From NCBI GenBank assembly GCA_017409765.1, contig JAFQSA010000052.1:1-51961 (forward strand): 51,961 nt of DNA. Reading direction: 5' to 3'. The stretch comes from Clostridia bacterium. GTDB lineage: Bacteria; Bacillota; Clostridia; Christensenellales; CAG-314. The position numbers were made by a program, and so were the translations under genes. Every line of letters starts with the position of its first letter. The stretch's first letter is position 1. The notes beneath the pieces are model-generated. The model was not told where the DNA came from and did not search any database. It saw nothing but the letters and a program-made list of their open reading frames with translations. Positions 41,939 through 50,653 of the stretch are shown here, one piece after another.

Positions 41939-42301
41939 ATGGATAAGTCAACAACAATACAAGAATTGATCGATCTTGTAAAAAACTTTTGCGAACAACG
42001 AGATTGGGATCAATTTCACTCCCCTAAAGAGCTTGCGATAGGTATATCGACTGAGGCGAACGAGTTATTGCAAATTTTCAGATTCAAAAGTGTCGAGGAA
42101 ATGAAAACACTAATGGATGGTCCCAAAAGATCATGCGTAGAGGAAGAATTGGCGGATGTTCTTTATTTTGTATTGCGCTTTGCTCAAATGAACAACATTG
42201 ACCTGTCTGCCGCTATTAAAGAAAAAATCAAAAAGAATGACGCAAAATATCCCGTTGAACAAGTCAAGGGAAGCAACAAAAAATACGATGAGTATTTGTA
42301 A
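41939..42301 (+). CDS. MazG-type nucleotide pyrophosphohydrolase
   Basis: The 120-residue all-alpha protein carries the MazG metal-binding pattern: STEANELLQIF near residues 37-47 (ExxE) and EEELADVLYFVLRF near 68-81 (ExxD). Single-domain MazG proteins hydrolyse nucleoside triphosphates to monophosphates. Its AGGAGG lies in the final codons of the radical-SAM gene and the ATG follows the TAA directly, so translation is coupled. The immediate link to a SLOG/radical-SAM protein suggests that it makes or removes a nucleotide signal, or depletes nucleotides during infection. Confidence 0.88.
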   Translation: MDKSTTIQELIDLVKNFCEQRDWDQFHSPKELAIGISTEANELLQIFRFKSVEEMKTLMDGPKRSCVEEELADVLYFVLRFAQMNNIDLSAAIKEKIKKNDAKYPVEQVKGSNKKYDEYL

Positions 42302-42505
42302 GAAGTGTTTTAAACCTGTACTACATATGTGCATTCTTAAGTTTGTATGATTCAAAGCGAAAGAGATAATCATAAAAAATAACACAATTACAAAGCAACA
42401 GGTTTTTGGAAAACAAATAGCGCAAAATACAACTTTTTGCTACTTGCCCACGAATACCTGTTTGTGTTTGAGAAAAATTAATTAATATAAAATATTTCGA
42501 GGAAT

Positions 42506-42850
42506 ATGCTAAAATTTTTATACACAATAATAACAAGTCCACTTGGACTACCAATTGACCCGATATGGGAATATATTATTCTTTTGGTTGTGGGCGAAGT
42601 TGTTCATGAAATTGCATACTGGGTTTCTCCTGGTGGCAAATTTGGATCAATTGTATATTGGGCCACCAAGTTACTAGTTTTTGTTGCAATTTGGGCAATT
42701 CTATACGGAATAATTGCGGTAATAAAATTTGTCATCTCGCATTGGATTTGGTTTACGATAGTTGGAATCCTATTACTTATCGTGGCCATTATTTGGATAA
42801 CAGTACATAAGGCCAAATTAAAGAAAATTACTACTCAAAGAACTAACTAA
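42506..42850 (+). CDS. Small three-helix membrane protein of the island
   Basis: The 114-residue protein has three transmembrane helices (about 20-40, 53-75 and 79-102) and a basic C-terminal tail. I know no family. GAGGA precedes the ATG with short spacing. It lies 200 bases after the MazG gene, inside the flanking direct repeats. Small membrane proteins often serve as effectors in defence operons, which is the only reason to suspect such a role here. Confidence 0.55.
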   Translation: MLKFLYTIITSPLGLPIDPIWEYIILLVVGEVVHEIAYWVSPGGKFGSIVYWATKLLVFVAIWAILYGIIAVIKFVISHWIWFTIVGILLLIVAIIWITVHKAKLKKITTQRTN

Positions 42851-42952
42851 TGCCAATCTGGGCGGGATGCACAAACCTCAATAATTCTATGTTTAGGGAG
42901 AGGATATCTCGCACATTCTTGCGGTTCATTTTGCGTACTGCTTGCTCAACCA

Positions 42953-43034
42953 CTAAGTACCAAGTAATTCGCTTGGTACTTTTTTATTGCCAAAATCAGC
43001 GGTAGCAGAATTACAAATCCTGCCCCACGCGAAC
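42953..43034 (+). repeat. 82-bp imperfect direct repeat, right copy
   Basis: Matches 37115-37196: terminator hairpin AAGTACCAAG...CTTGGTACTT with T6, then a diverged middle, then CCTGCCCCACGCGAAC preceded by AAAT as in the initiator tRNA. It marks the right end of the island. Confidence 0.65.
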
Positions 43035-43224
43035 AAATGCTACGATGGGAACATGTTCGCAAAATTCAACCAACCGCACAACCATTTGATCCAAAAATGC
43101 AACCAACATTACACAATCGCAACAAATGGTTGACGCTAAATTGCTTGCCTAAACGATGGCGCTGTGCTACAATGTACGCAACTTGTTACATGCGCGTTTG
43201 CAAAATTGCGCACCGAAGGACTCG

Positions 43225-44439
43225 ATGAACAAAAAACTGTGGAACAAAAACTTTATACTGCTGTTGCAAAGTAGCGCGGTAAGCACCATTGGCGACTTGA
43301 TGTACAGCGTTGCCATCGGCTACTGGGTGTACGAGCAGACTGGCTCAAGCGCATTGATGGGAATAATGTCGGCAATATCCATGTTTGTGACAATGCTACT
43401 TTCCCCCTTTAGCGGAAGTATCGTGGACAAGTGCAACCGCAAGTGGGTGTTGGTTGTTGGCGACATTTTCCAAGGTGTGCTGATGATTGCCGTGGGCATT
43501 TTGGCCTTTGCGGAAAAGTTGAACGTGCCCATTGTGCTTGTGGCGGCCTTTCTTGCCTCGCTTGGTGGCGTGTTCTACTCCCCGGCGGCAAGCACAGCCA
43601 TTGTGGACATCATCCCTCGTGACGACATGGTGCGCGGACAATCGCTGTTTTCCGGCACAAACTCTATCATAAACATGGTTGGCTCAGCATTTAGCGGTGT
43701 TTTGGTTGTATTTTTGGGAGTGCCACTCATCATTGTGATAAATGGTCTAAGCAACTTGTACGCGGCCCTTTCGGAAATGTTTGTTTCCATCCCCAAAACA
43801 GTACAACAAGGGGAGCCGGTTAGCGTAAAGGGAATTTTGAGGGATACAAAAGTTGCCATCAAGGAAATTTTTACACATCCGCAGTTGCAACTGTTTATAC
43901 CCTGCTTGTTGATAATAAACATGTTGGGCTCCGGTCCGTTTACGTTGATACTGCCCTTTACGGCGGAAAAGGGCTTTACTGTCGAGCAATACGGCTACTT
44001 GATGGCCGTGTGGACATCGGCATCGCTAATTGCAGTTGTAGTTTTGGGCGCAATCAAGTTTGGCCCAAAGGCACGTTTTTGGATTATGTCCATCAGCTTT
44101 TGCACATCCTGCGTGTTTTTTATACTTGCATTTTGGATGAACAATTTTGTTTTGACGTGCGTGTTTGCATTTGTTGCCGGTCTTGCCAATGCGGCGGGAA
44201 ATGCCATATTCAACGCATCGCTGATGCTTGCCCTACCAGAGGAAAACCGTGGCGCGATAATGGGATTTATATCCTCGGCATCGGTGGGTGGCTCGGCATT
44301 GTCCGCAATTATCTACGGACTTTTGGGCGAGGCGTTTCCACTTTACATCGTGTTTATTGTGGGCAATGCGCTTTCCATTGTGCCAATGTGCATTTTGTGC
44401 TTTCACAAAAAGACAAAGGATTTTATCCTTGCAAACTAA
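43225..44439 (+). CDS. MFS transporter, macrolide-efflux-like (MFS_3)
   Basis: The 404-residue protein has about twelve transmembrane helices with the family start FILLLQSSAVSTIGDLMYSVAIGYWVYEQTGSSALMGIMSA. The MFS motif is seen as SGSIVDKCNRKWVLVVGD between helices 2 and 3. This resembles the Mef/MFS_3 exporters, many of unknown substrate; drug export is not shown. The start is the ATG behind AAGGA; the frame upstream lies in a tract with TTGCCT-17-TACAAT promoter words. Codon use is that of the main chromosome, in contrast to the island before it. Confidence 0.85.
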   Translation: MNKKLWNKNFILLLQSSAVSTIGDLMYSVAIGYWVYEQTGSSALMGIMSAISMFVTMLLSPFSGSIVDKCNRKWVLVVGDIFQGVLMIAVGILAFAEKLNVPIVLVAAFLASLGGVFYSPAASTAIVDIIPRDDMVRGQSLFSGTNSIINMVGSAFSGVLVVFLGVPLIIVINGLSNLYAALSEMFVSIPKTVQQGEPVSVKGILRDTKVAIKEIFTHPQLQLFIPCLLIINMLGSGPFTLILPFTAEKGFTVEQYGYLMAVWTSASLIAVVVLGAIKFGPKARFWIMSISFCTSCVFFILAFWMNNFVLTCVFAFVAGLANAAGNAIFNASLMLALPEENRGAIMGFISSASVGGSALSAIIYGLLGEAFPLYIVFIVGNALSIVPMCILCFHKKTKDFILAN

Positions 44440-44503
44440 ACTTTGCTACACATTACTCAAAAACCAAAGCGCTGGGATTAGCGTGTTATCCTTAACGGAG
44501 AAC

Positions 44504-44695
44504 ACGCAATGAATTGCAACCTCGCGGTTGCGTGAATTGAAAGACATGCTTTCATGAATTGCCTGCGACATGAATTGTGCCTATCGGCACATTGGTTGCA
44601 ATTCAATTCATGGAGGAGGCACCCCGACGAGAAATCATGGCGAAGCCAATTCATGATGCGTCAGCATCAATTCATCCGTAAAAACAAACAGAGCA
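44504..44695 (+). repeat. Multi-hairpin intergenic repeat, copy 1
   Basis: A ~190-bp chain of short stems separated by GAATTG/CAATTC words (GCAACC...GGTTGC, GGCGAAGCC, GATGCGTCAGCATC). It recurs in the same orientation at 47041-47222, on the other side of proS. Confidence 0.7.
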
Positions 44696-44742
44696 AGAAT
44701 AGAAGGATTTGTTTCCTTTTATTCTTGCTCTTTCTGCTTGTT
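44690..44742 (+). terminator. Long terminator hairpin after the MFS gene and repeat
   Basis: AGAGCAAGAATAGAAGGA pairs with TCCTTTTATTCTTGCTCT with one irregularity; TT follows. Confidence 0.65.
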
Positions 44743-44768
44743 ATATGGGTTTGGGCTTAGCCCTTTTT

Positions 44769-44786
44769 CATTTGTCCGGACAAATG
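44769..44786. promoter_or_regulatory. 18-bp perfect palindrome
   Basis: CATTTGTCCGGACAAATG is its own reverse complement and lies in otherwise featureless spacer before the proS promoter. It could be a protein binding site; no partner is known. Confidence 0.3.
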
Positions 44787-44937
44787 CGATGCTTGCACTT
44801 TTGTCAAAGTGAAAATTCTCCGCTAAGAACATCACTCATTTCGCCTAGTTCTTTTTTGTTTGCAAGAGTACCGTTGCTTTGTTGCGACATTTTGCAAAAG
44901 TTTGTTTTCTATCAAACAGCAACATTTGCTCAAAATC

Positions 44938-44966
44938 TTGACAAGGGGTGTGTTTTGTGGTATTAT
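44938..44966 (+). promoter_or_regulatory. proS promoter
   Basis: TTGACA, a 17-base spacer and TATTAT, directly before the T-box leader. Confidence 0.8.
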
Positions 44967-44999
44967 GACCGCAGTTGAATACAAAGGCTTGGAAAAGAA

Positions 45000-45255
45000 A
45001 TAGTAGGCATTTGCTACGTTACAGAGAGAGGGCGGTTGGTGCGAGCCCTTGCGCAGGCGATGTTGAACCCATCTTGGAGCTGCATGCGAAAACACGACTA
45101 AGCATTGCCGGGGGCACTCCCGTGATAGAGTGATGGTATGAGGGAACTCATGCCCAAAGCGCGGATCACACATCCGAATTTAGGTGGTACCACGGACTTG
45201 ACAACATCAGTTCGCCCTAAACTGCAAACGTAGGCAGTTTGGGCGTTTTTTATTT
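45000..45255 (+). promoter_or_regulatory. T-box riboswitch controlling proS (proline)
   Basis: The leader shows AGAGAG at the base of stem I, the loop text GAACCCATC (a CCC proline specifier at 45068-45070) and the T-box AGGTGGTACCACG at 45182-45194. The bulge TGGT would pair with the ACCA end of uncharged tRNA-Pro. A terminator follows, CGCCCTAAACTGC with GCAGTTTGGGCG and T6. Uncharged tRNA-Pro should permit read-through. Confidence 0.9.
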
Positions 45256-45296
45256 TAAGACAAAAACAATTCATATACAAAATTGGAGGAACTACT

Positions 45297-47024
45297 ATGA
45301 AACTGGAAAAACTTGTTGGCGAAAGATTCAAAGAAAAACCAGCAGATTGCACAGTAGAAAGCCATGCGCTGATGGTGCGCGGTGGCTACATGAAATACGT
45401 GGCAAACGGAATTTTTTCGTCCTTTATGCCACTTAAGCGCATAACTCGCAAACTCGAGGCCATCATGCGCGGGGAAATGGACGCCATCGACGGCCAAGAG
45501 GTAAGTTTCCCTGTGGTTATGCCTGCATCCATTTGGCAAGAGTCCGGCAGATACGAAACCATCGGCAAGGAACTTGTACGCTTTAACGATCGCAACGGTA
45601 GCCCTGTTGTACTTGGTATGACTCACGAAGAAGCAGCCGTTCAACTTGTGCGCGAATATGGCCAAAGCTATAACAAATACCCCTTTATGATTTACCAAAT
45701 CCAAACAAAATTCCGCGATGAGGCGCGTCCAAAGTCCGGACTTATTCGCGTGCGCGAATTCACAATGAAGGATGCTTACTCCTTCCACACTAGCCAAGCG
45801 GATTTGGAACAATACTACGACAAGTGCCACAAGGCATACGAACGCATTTTTGCAAAGGCTGGCATCCCCGAGGTTGTTTCCGTTGCATCCGACTCCGGCA
45901 TGATGGGTGGCAAAATCTCCCACGAATTTATGCTTTTGACGGACATTGGCGAAGACTCCATCGTTATCTGCCCCGAGTGCGGTTACCGTGCCAATATGGA
46001 AGCGGCACCAAACATCATCGAGTACGTTCGTACCGAGCCCAGCCAAGATTTGGCAAAGGTTCACACACCAGACATGCACACCATCGAGGAAGTTTGCAAC
46101 TACTTGAAGGTTGACCAAAAACAAAGTTGCAAAGCAGTTGTTTACCAACGCAACTCCGACGACAAGTTTGTTGTGTTGTTCATCCGTGGCGACTTGGAAG
46201 TTAACGAAACAAAGATGACCAACTACCTTGGTTTTGATATCCACCCTGCAACCATCACCGACGAAAGCCCACTTGTTGCTGGTTTCATTGGCCCTGTTGG
46301 TATTTCTAGCGACTGCATTGTGCTTTACGACAACAGTTTGAAGGGCGTAAACAACCTTGTTTGTGGCGCAAACGAACTTGACCATCACTTGACAGGTTTG
46401 GATATGGACCGCGACGTGCCAACTGCCCAGTTCCACGACTTTGCCAAGGTGCAAGAGGGTGGCATCTGCCCAGTTTGTGGCAAACATTGCATCACAATTT
46501 CCCGCGGTATCGAGGTGGGTAACATTTTCCAACTTGGCACAAAGTACACCAAGGCAATGGGCATGACCTACACCGATGCTGACGGTAACGAACAAAACCC
46601 AATCATGGGTTGCTACGGAATTGGCGTTGGTCGTTTGGCTGCTGCCATCTGCGAAGTGCACCACGACGACTACGGCCCAATTTGGCCAATTTCAATTGCT
46701 CCATGGCAAGTGCATCTTTGCGCAATGCGTGCCGACAACGAAGAGGTTAGAGCGTATGCCGACAGTTTGTATGCTGAACTTCAAAAGCGCGGTATCGAAG
46801 TTATCTACGACGACCGCAACGTTAGCGCTGGATTTATGTTTTCCGATGCCGACTTGCTTGGCGTACCCTACCGCGTGATTGTTAGCCCACGCAACATCAA
46901 GCAAGGTGTTGTGGAAGTTTCCACCCGCGACAAGAGTTTGAAAACAACCATCTCCATGGAAACTGCTGCCGACGAAGTTGCAAAAATGGTTTTGGATGCA
47001 TTGCAAGCAAGCCAAAACGTGTAG
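45297..47024 (+). CDS. proS: Prolyl-tRNA synthetase, bacterial type
   Basis: The 575-residue cytoplasmic enzyme attaches proline to tRNA-Pro. Class II motifs are present: motif 2 around FRDEARPKSGLIRVREFTMKDAYSFH, and motif 3 in GCYGIGVGRL. The editing (INS) domain lies between motifs 2 and 3, with KAVVYQRNSDDKFVVLFIRGD. The C-terminal anticodon-binding domain begins near PWQVHLCAMRAD. Length and layout fit the bacterial form. The start ATG follows GGAGG, and the T-box leader upstream agrees with the assignment. A long open frame on the opposite strand is a shadow of its codon bias. Confidence 0.96.
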   Translation: MKLEKLVGERFKEKPADCTVESHALMVRGGYMKYVANGIFSSFMPLKRITRKLEAIMRGEMDAIDGQEVSFPVVMPASIWQESGRYETIGKELVRFNDRNGSPVVLGMTHEEAAVQLVREYGQSYNKYPFMIYQIQTKFRDEARPKSGLIRVREFTMKDAYSFHTSQADLEQYYDKCHKAYERIFAKAGIPEVVSVASDSGMMGGKISHEFMLLTDIGEDSIVICPECGYRANMEAAPNIIEYVRTEPSQDLAKVHTPDMHTIEEVCNYLKVDQKQSCKAVVYQRNSDDKFVVLFIRGDLEVNETKMTNYLGFDIHPATITDESPLVAGFIGPVGISSDCIVLYDNSLKGVNNLVCGANELDHHLTGLDMDRDVPTAQFHDFAKVQEGGICPVCGKHCITISRGIEVGNIFQLGTKYTKAMGMTYTDADGNEQNPIMGCYGIGVGRLAAAICEVHHDDYGPIWPISIAPWQVHLCAMRADNEEVRAYADSLYAELQKRGIEVIYDDRNVSAGFMFSDADLLGVPYRVIVSPRNIKQGVVEVSTRDKSLKTTISMETAADEVAKMVLDALQASQNV

Positions 47025-47040
47025 TTAGCGCATACGCTGT

Positions 47041-47222
47041 CTGCGCAATGAATTGCAACCTTGCGGTTGCGTGAATTGAAAGGAACTTTCGTTAATTGCC
47101 TACGGCATGAATTGCGCTACGTCGCATTGAGGTTGCGATTCAATTCATGGAGCGTAGCGAGAAATCATGGCGAAGCCAATTCATGATGCATTTGCATCAA
47201 TTCATTTGTAATAACAAATTGC
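47041..47222 (+). repeat. Multi-hairpin intergenic repeat, copy 2
   Basis: Counterpart of 44504-44695, sharing GAATTGCAACC...GGTTGCGTGAATTG, the block GAGAAATCATGGCGAAGCC and the ending ATCAATTCAT. Stems are conserved as pairs even where bases differ (GCGTCAGC versus GCATTTGC). Confidence 0.7.
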
Positions 47223-47254
47223 GCAAGAGTGCAACGATTTTTACCTTACAAACA

Positions 47255-47287
47255 AAGTGCCGAGAGCAATCTCGGTACTTTTTTATT
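47255..47287 (+). terminator. Terminator after proS region
   Basis: AAGTGCCGAG pairs with CTCGGTACTT and T5A follows. It belongs to the same CGAG...CTCGGTACTT family as the hairpins at 37117, 37229 and 42955. Confidence 0.75.
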
Positions 47288-47367
47288 TGCAAGGGTATTG
47301 TTTTGCGAAGATTTTTGTGGTATCATTAGTGGGTAAAAAGGTTGGCAGTTTGCCAAAAGGAGAAAGT

Positions 47368-48276
47368 ATGGGCAAGATTATTAAAATGTGTATCAAGGTT
47401 GTTTGCATATTGCTGTTGGTGGCAATTTTGGCCGTGCTAGTTGTGGAGTTGTGGTATTTGCCCCGCTACTGGCTGAAAAGACAAAAGATTGCGCCAAACA
47501 ACAACACCGGTGATGAAATAACCCTGATGAGTTGCAACGTTAGATGTTTTTCCCCAACTGACTTGTTCAAAAAAAGTTGGTTTTACCGCGCAGACCTGAT
47601 TGCCCAAACCATTGGCGAGGTGCAACCAGACATCATCGGCTTCCAGGAGGTAACCTGGCTACACTACGGCTACCTACAAAACATCATGCCCGACTACGAC
47701 TCGGTAATTGACTACCGCGACGACTTTATTCTTAGCGAAGGTTGCCCCATCTTTTACCGCACGGACAAATTCCAGCTTGTGGACAAGGGGTCATTTTGGC
47801 TGAGCGAAACGCCAGAAGTTATGTCCAAGGATTGGGGTAGCGCTTGCTACCGCGTGTGCTCCTACACCATTTTGAAGCAAAAATCCAACCAAAAGACCTT
47901 TGTTGTGTTCAACACCCACCTCGACCACGTCAGCGACGAAGCGCGAATAAAGGGCATCAACGTTGTGTTGGACAAAATAAAGCAGTTCGACGACGTGCCG
48001 GCATTTTTGATGGGGGATTTCAATGCAAAACCCAACAGCCAAACATTGCAAGCGGTAACGCCCTACTTTGATGATGCGCAAGTTGTTGCGCCCTTGACGC
48101 AGGAAAGTTGCACCTACCAAAACTGGGGAACAAAGCTCGACTCCATCCGCATTGACTACATTGTTGCGTCCATCGGCAAAGTGGACATTGCCCAATATGC
48201 CGTTTGTACCAACGTGTACGATGGCGTGTATCCAAGCGACCACTTCCCCATCTACATCAAGGCAACAATAAAGTAG
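47368..48276 (+). CDS. Membrane-anchored endonuclease/exonuclease/phosphatase-family hydrolase
   Basis: The 302-residue protein begins with a transmembrane helix (about 8-30), which would place the catalytic domain outside the cytoplasm. The EEP fold motifs appear in order: LMSCNVRCF with the metal-site Asn, GFQEVTW with the metal-binding Glu, FNTHLDH, MGDFNAKP and PSDHFPI with the catalytic Asp-His. The family includes nucleases, sphingomyelinases and inositol phosphatases; the substrate is unknown. The start ATG follows AAAAGGAG, and TTGTTT-17-TATCAT lies upstream. Confidence 0.85.
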   Translation: MGKIIKMCIKVVCILLLVAILAVLVVELWYLPRYWLKRQKIAPNNNTGDEITLMSCNVRCFSPTDLFKKSWFYRADLIAQTIGEVQPDIIGFQEVTWLHYGYLQNIMPDYDSVIDYRDDFILSEGCPIFYRTDKFQLVDKGSFWLSETPEVMSKDWGSACYRVCSYTILKQKSNQKTFVVFNTHLDHVSDEARIKGINVVLDKIKQFDDVPAFLMGDFNAKPNSQTLQAVTPYFDDAQVVAPLTQESCTYQNWGTKLDSIRIDYIVASIGKVDIAQYAVCTNVYDGVYPSDHFPIYIKATIK

Positions 48277-48325
48277 CGTTTGGTTGAGCAAACACAACAA
48301 AAATTCCAAAATAGAAACATACCTG

Positions 48326-48354
48326 TTGACATCGCAATTTGCGGGTGGTATAAT
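48326..48354 (+). promoter_or_regulatory. Promoter of the 310-residue membrane protein gene
   Basis: TTGACA, a 17-base spacer and TATAAT: perfect consensus, 25 bases before the start codon. Confidence 0.8.
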
Positions 48355-48379
48355 TTTGCCAAACATAAGGAGGGAAACT

Positions 48380-49312
48380 ATGCAAAAAAACGTTACAAAC
48401 GCTTTGGCGAACTACAATTTTGTTTACAGCGGTAACTACGGCTACGGTCGTATTGACGGCTACGAAGTGAACGTTTACAACAATCCGATGGACACAGGCC
48501 CAATCTTCCTGTTTTCCACATACCTATCTCAAATGCAAAAGAACGAGTTTATTGTTGCAATCAACCAACTCAAAATATCTCTTGTGCAAGCAGATGCCTT
48601 CGACTTTGGCGTGATGGTAAAAATTGGCGCGATGACAGGCAGACAATTCGAAAAGAAATGCCCCGGTGGGATTGAACAAATTTTGCGCATCTTGCAAGAG
48701 TTGAACGCACCAAAAGCAAACGTTTGTCCACAATCCGGCGAAGTGCTTGCGGAGGACAACTGCAAAATTATCACTCTGCCAAACAGCAACTACAAAATTT
48801 GCCTTACAAGCACCGCTATCGAAACGGTAAACAGCGGTATCGAAAAGAGCAACGAAGATTTCCAAAATGCACCAAACAACTACCTCAAGGGATTTATTGG
48901 TATTGCCATTGGCGCCATTGCCGGTGTTGCGGTGGCGTTCATTGCGGGACTGATGGGCTACATCACATCCTTTGCACCACTTGTATCCATCTTTTTGGGC
49001 GTGTTCTTGTACAAAAAGTTTGGTGGCAAGCAAAACTACATGATGATTGTTATGAGTTTGGGCACAACACTTGTGGCAATTGTTGGCTACCTGTTGGCTC
49101 TCTACATTATCGTGGCTAACCAAGCCGTTGCGGAAATCAACCTGTCTATGAGTGGTTTCGAAGCGCTGAGATTCTGTTTGGAAAACTCCGACGAATTCAA
49201 ACAAGCATTTGTTTCGGAAATCACAACAAACGCAATCTTCTTTTTGATTGCTGGTGGCGCATCCATTGCAAACCTTCTCAAGATGGTACGCCGTCCACAA
49301 AACATCCAATAA
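48380..49312 (+). CDS. Unknown membrane protein with soluble N-terminal domain
   Basis: The 310-residue protein has a ~165-residue soluble N-terminal region (with VYSGNYGYGRIDGYEVNVYNN and a polar middle). About four transmembrane helices follow from residue ~170 (IGIAIGAIAGVAVAFIAGLMGYI, then FAPLVSIFLGVFLY). The family is unknown to me. The start ATG follows AAGGAGG. It is monocistronic between a consensus promoter and a terminator. Confidence 0.78.
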   Translation: MQKNVTNALANYNFVYSGNYGYGRIDGYEVNVYNNPMDTGPIFLFSTYLSQMQKNEFIVAINQLKISLVQADAFDFGVMVKIGAMTGRQFEKKCPGGIEQILRILQELNAPKANVCPQSGEVLAEDNCKIITLPNSNYKICLTSTAIETVNSGIEKSNEDFQNAPNNYLKGFIGIAIGAIAGVAVAFIAGLMGYITSFAPLVSIFLGVFLYKKFGGKQNYMMIVMSLGTTLVAIVGYLLALYIIVANQAVAEINLSMSGFEALRFCLENSDEFKQAFVSEITTNAIFFLIAGGASIANLLKMVRRPQNIQ

Positions 49313-49320
49313 CAAAAAAA

Positions 49321-49351
49321 CAAGGCCTTTGGGAAACCAAAGGTCTTTTAC
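49321..49351 (+). terminator. Terminator of the 310-residue membrane protein gene
   Basis: AAGGCCTTTGG pairs with CCAAAGGTCTT around GAAA and T3A follows. A near-identical hairpin ends the gene at 51624. Confidence 0.75.
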
Positions 49352-49404
49352 TTTGGAAAAATACCATTGCATTGCATTGCAGTTGAACAAATTTTGTTTT
49401 ACTG

Positions 49405-49433
49405 TTGCATTGGTAAAATATTTTTGGTATAAT
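49405..49433 (+). promoter_or_regulatory. Promoter of the 347-residue lipoprotein gene
   Basis: TTGCAT, a 17-base spacer and TATAAT. Confidence 0.65.
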
Positions 49434-49508
49434 GTGGTAACAAGGCGAAGTTTTTTACGAAACGCGCGCTTTGTACCATTTGACAAATTATCTTTTGCGG
49501 GGGTTGCA

Positions 49509-50552
49509 ATGAAAAAACTACTCTCTTTGATTTTGACAATTATTCTTTTGTCCGCAAGCGTTGCGCTTGTTGGTTGCGACATGCTTGGGGATATGTTTGG
49601 CGGTAGCGACAGCGACACCAGTCACACCAAGGAATACCAGCCCATCACAGGCAAGTTTTACCTTTACCAATCAGCGGACGCGCGCATAGACACAAGCAAT
49701 ACCTACTTCGAGATTGACGGCTCCAAGGGTAACTTTTCCTTGAAGTACTACGAAAAGGGCATCTTGAAAAAGCAAGGCGTGTTCCAAAAGGTAAACACCT
49801 ACAAGGAAAAAATTGGCTACTGGTGCGACAACTTGCACCTTAACTTGAAGTGTGATGACGGCACTTACGAACACATTTGCGCCTACACCGAAAGTTTTGA
49901 GCCACTTGACCAGTTCCGCATCATTGATGAGTACAGCGGTGGCAGAGAGGAACACAGATATTTGTACTCCCAGTTGCCATTTGTTTTGGGTACATATTTA
50001 CGCGAAGGGGCAAAGTTTGCCGAAGAACAACCCAACAAAAACGACGTTGACCGCACAAAGCCCACCTTGGAAGACTACACAGCGGAGCTAAACGGCAAGT
50101 ACCAACTGGAGGAAAACTGCTACTTCTACTTTGTTTGCCCACGTGGCTACGTAATCAAAAACGGCCCATACTTGGATTGCTACTTCCAATACTACGCGCC
50201 CAATCTTGACAAACCATTGGAAGGTTTTGCGCACGGCGTTACCTACAAGGACTCCATAGCACCACCACGCGTGTACTTTAGCTACTCCACCGAGGCATCC
50301 TACTACGATGCATTGGAAGACACAGTAAACGCGCTGATGTTTGGCTACAACACCTTCGAAAACGACCGCATGATTGACCATTGGGGCTCAATTGATTTTA
50401 GCGATGGACAACTAAAATCCTTCACGTTCGAGCACCTTTCCCGCAGTTGGACGGATGACGAATGGAACAAGTACCTAAGTGACGAAAACTACCAATTGCC
50501 CGATGCCATCCTCTACGACTACGTTGGCGGAACCTACTACAAAGCGCAATAA
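49509..50552 (+). CDS. Unknown lipoprotein
   Basis: The 347-residue protein begins MKKLLSLILTIILLSASVALVGC, a lipoprotein signal with an LVGC lipobox, so it is anchored outside. The mature part contains two spaced regions that look alike, TGKFYLYQSADARIDTSNTYFEID and LNGKYQLEENCYFYFVCPRGY. This suggests two related beta domains. No function is known. The start ATG follows GGGGG. It is monocistronic with a strong terminator. Confidence 0.78.
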   Translation: MKKLLSLILTIILLSASVALVGCDMLGDMFGGSDSDTSHTKEYQPITGKFYLYQSADARIDTSNTYFEIDGSKGNFSLKYYEKGILKKQGVFQKVNTYKEKIGYWCDNLHLNLKCDDGTYEHICAYTESFEPLDQFRIIDEYSGGREEHRYLYSQLPFVLGTYLREGAKFAEEQPNKNDVDRTKPTLEDYTAELNGKYQLEENCYFYFVCPRGYVIKNGPYLDCYFQYYAPNLDKPLEGFAHGVTYKDSIAPPRVYFSYSTEASYYDALEDTVNALMFGYNTFENDRMIDHWGSIDFSDGQLKSFTFEHLSRSWTDDEWNKYLSDENYQLPDAILYDYVGGTYYKAQ

Positions 50553-50569
50553 AACACTAGATAACAAAA

Positions 50570-50603
50570 CAAAAGACGAGAAAATGTTTCTCGTCTTTTT
50601 TTT
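50570..50603 (+). terminator. Terminator of the 347-residue lipoprotein gene
   Basis: AAAAGACGAGAA pairs with TTCTCGTCTTTT and T8 is included. Confidence 0.85.
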
Positions 50604-50653
50604 GATGCCTAAATGCAAATTGTTTACGTTTTTTGGCGATACGTGTTGCGTTT

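Noticed and set aside
45255..46664. 469-codon open frame on the minus strand opposite proS
   Set aside because: It is a mirror of proS codon bias, has no ribosome binding site and resembles no family; proS is certain.
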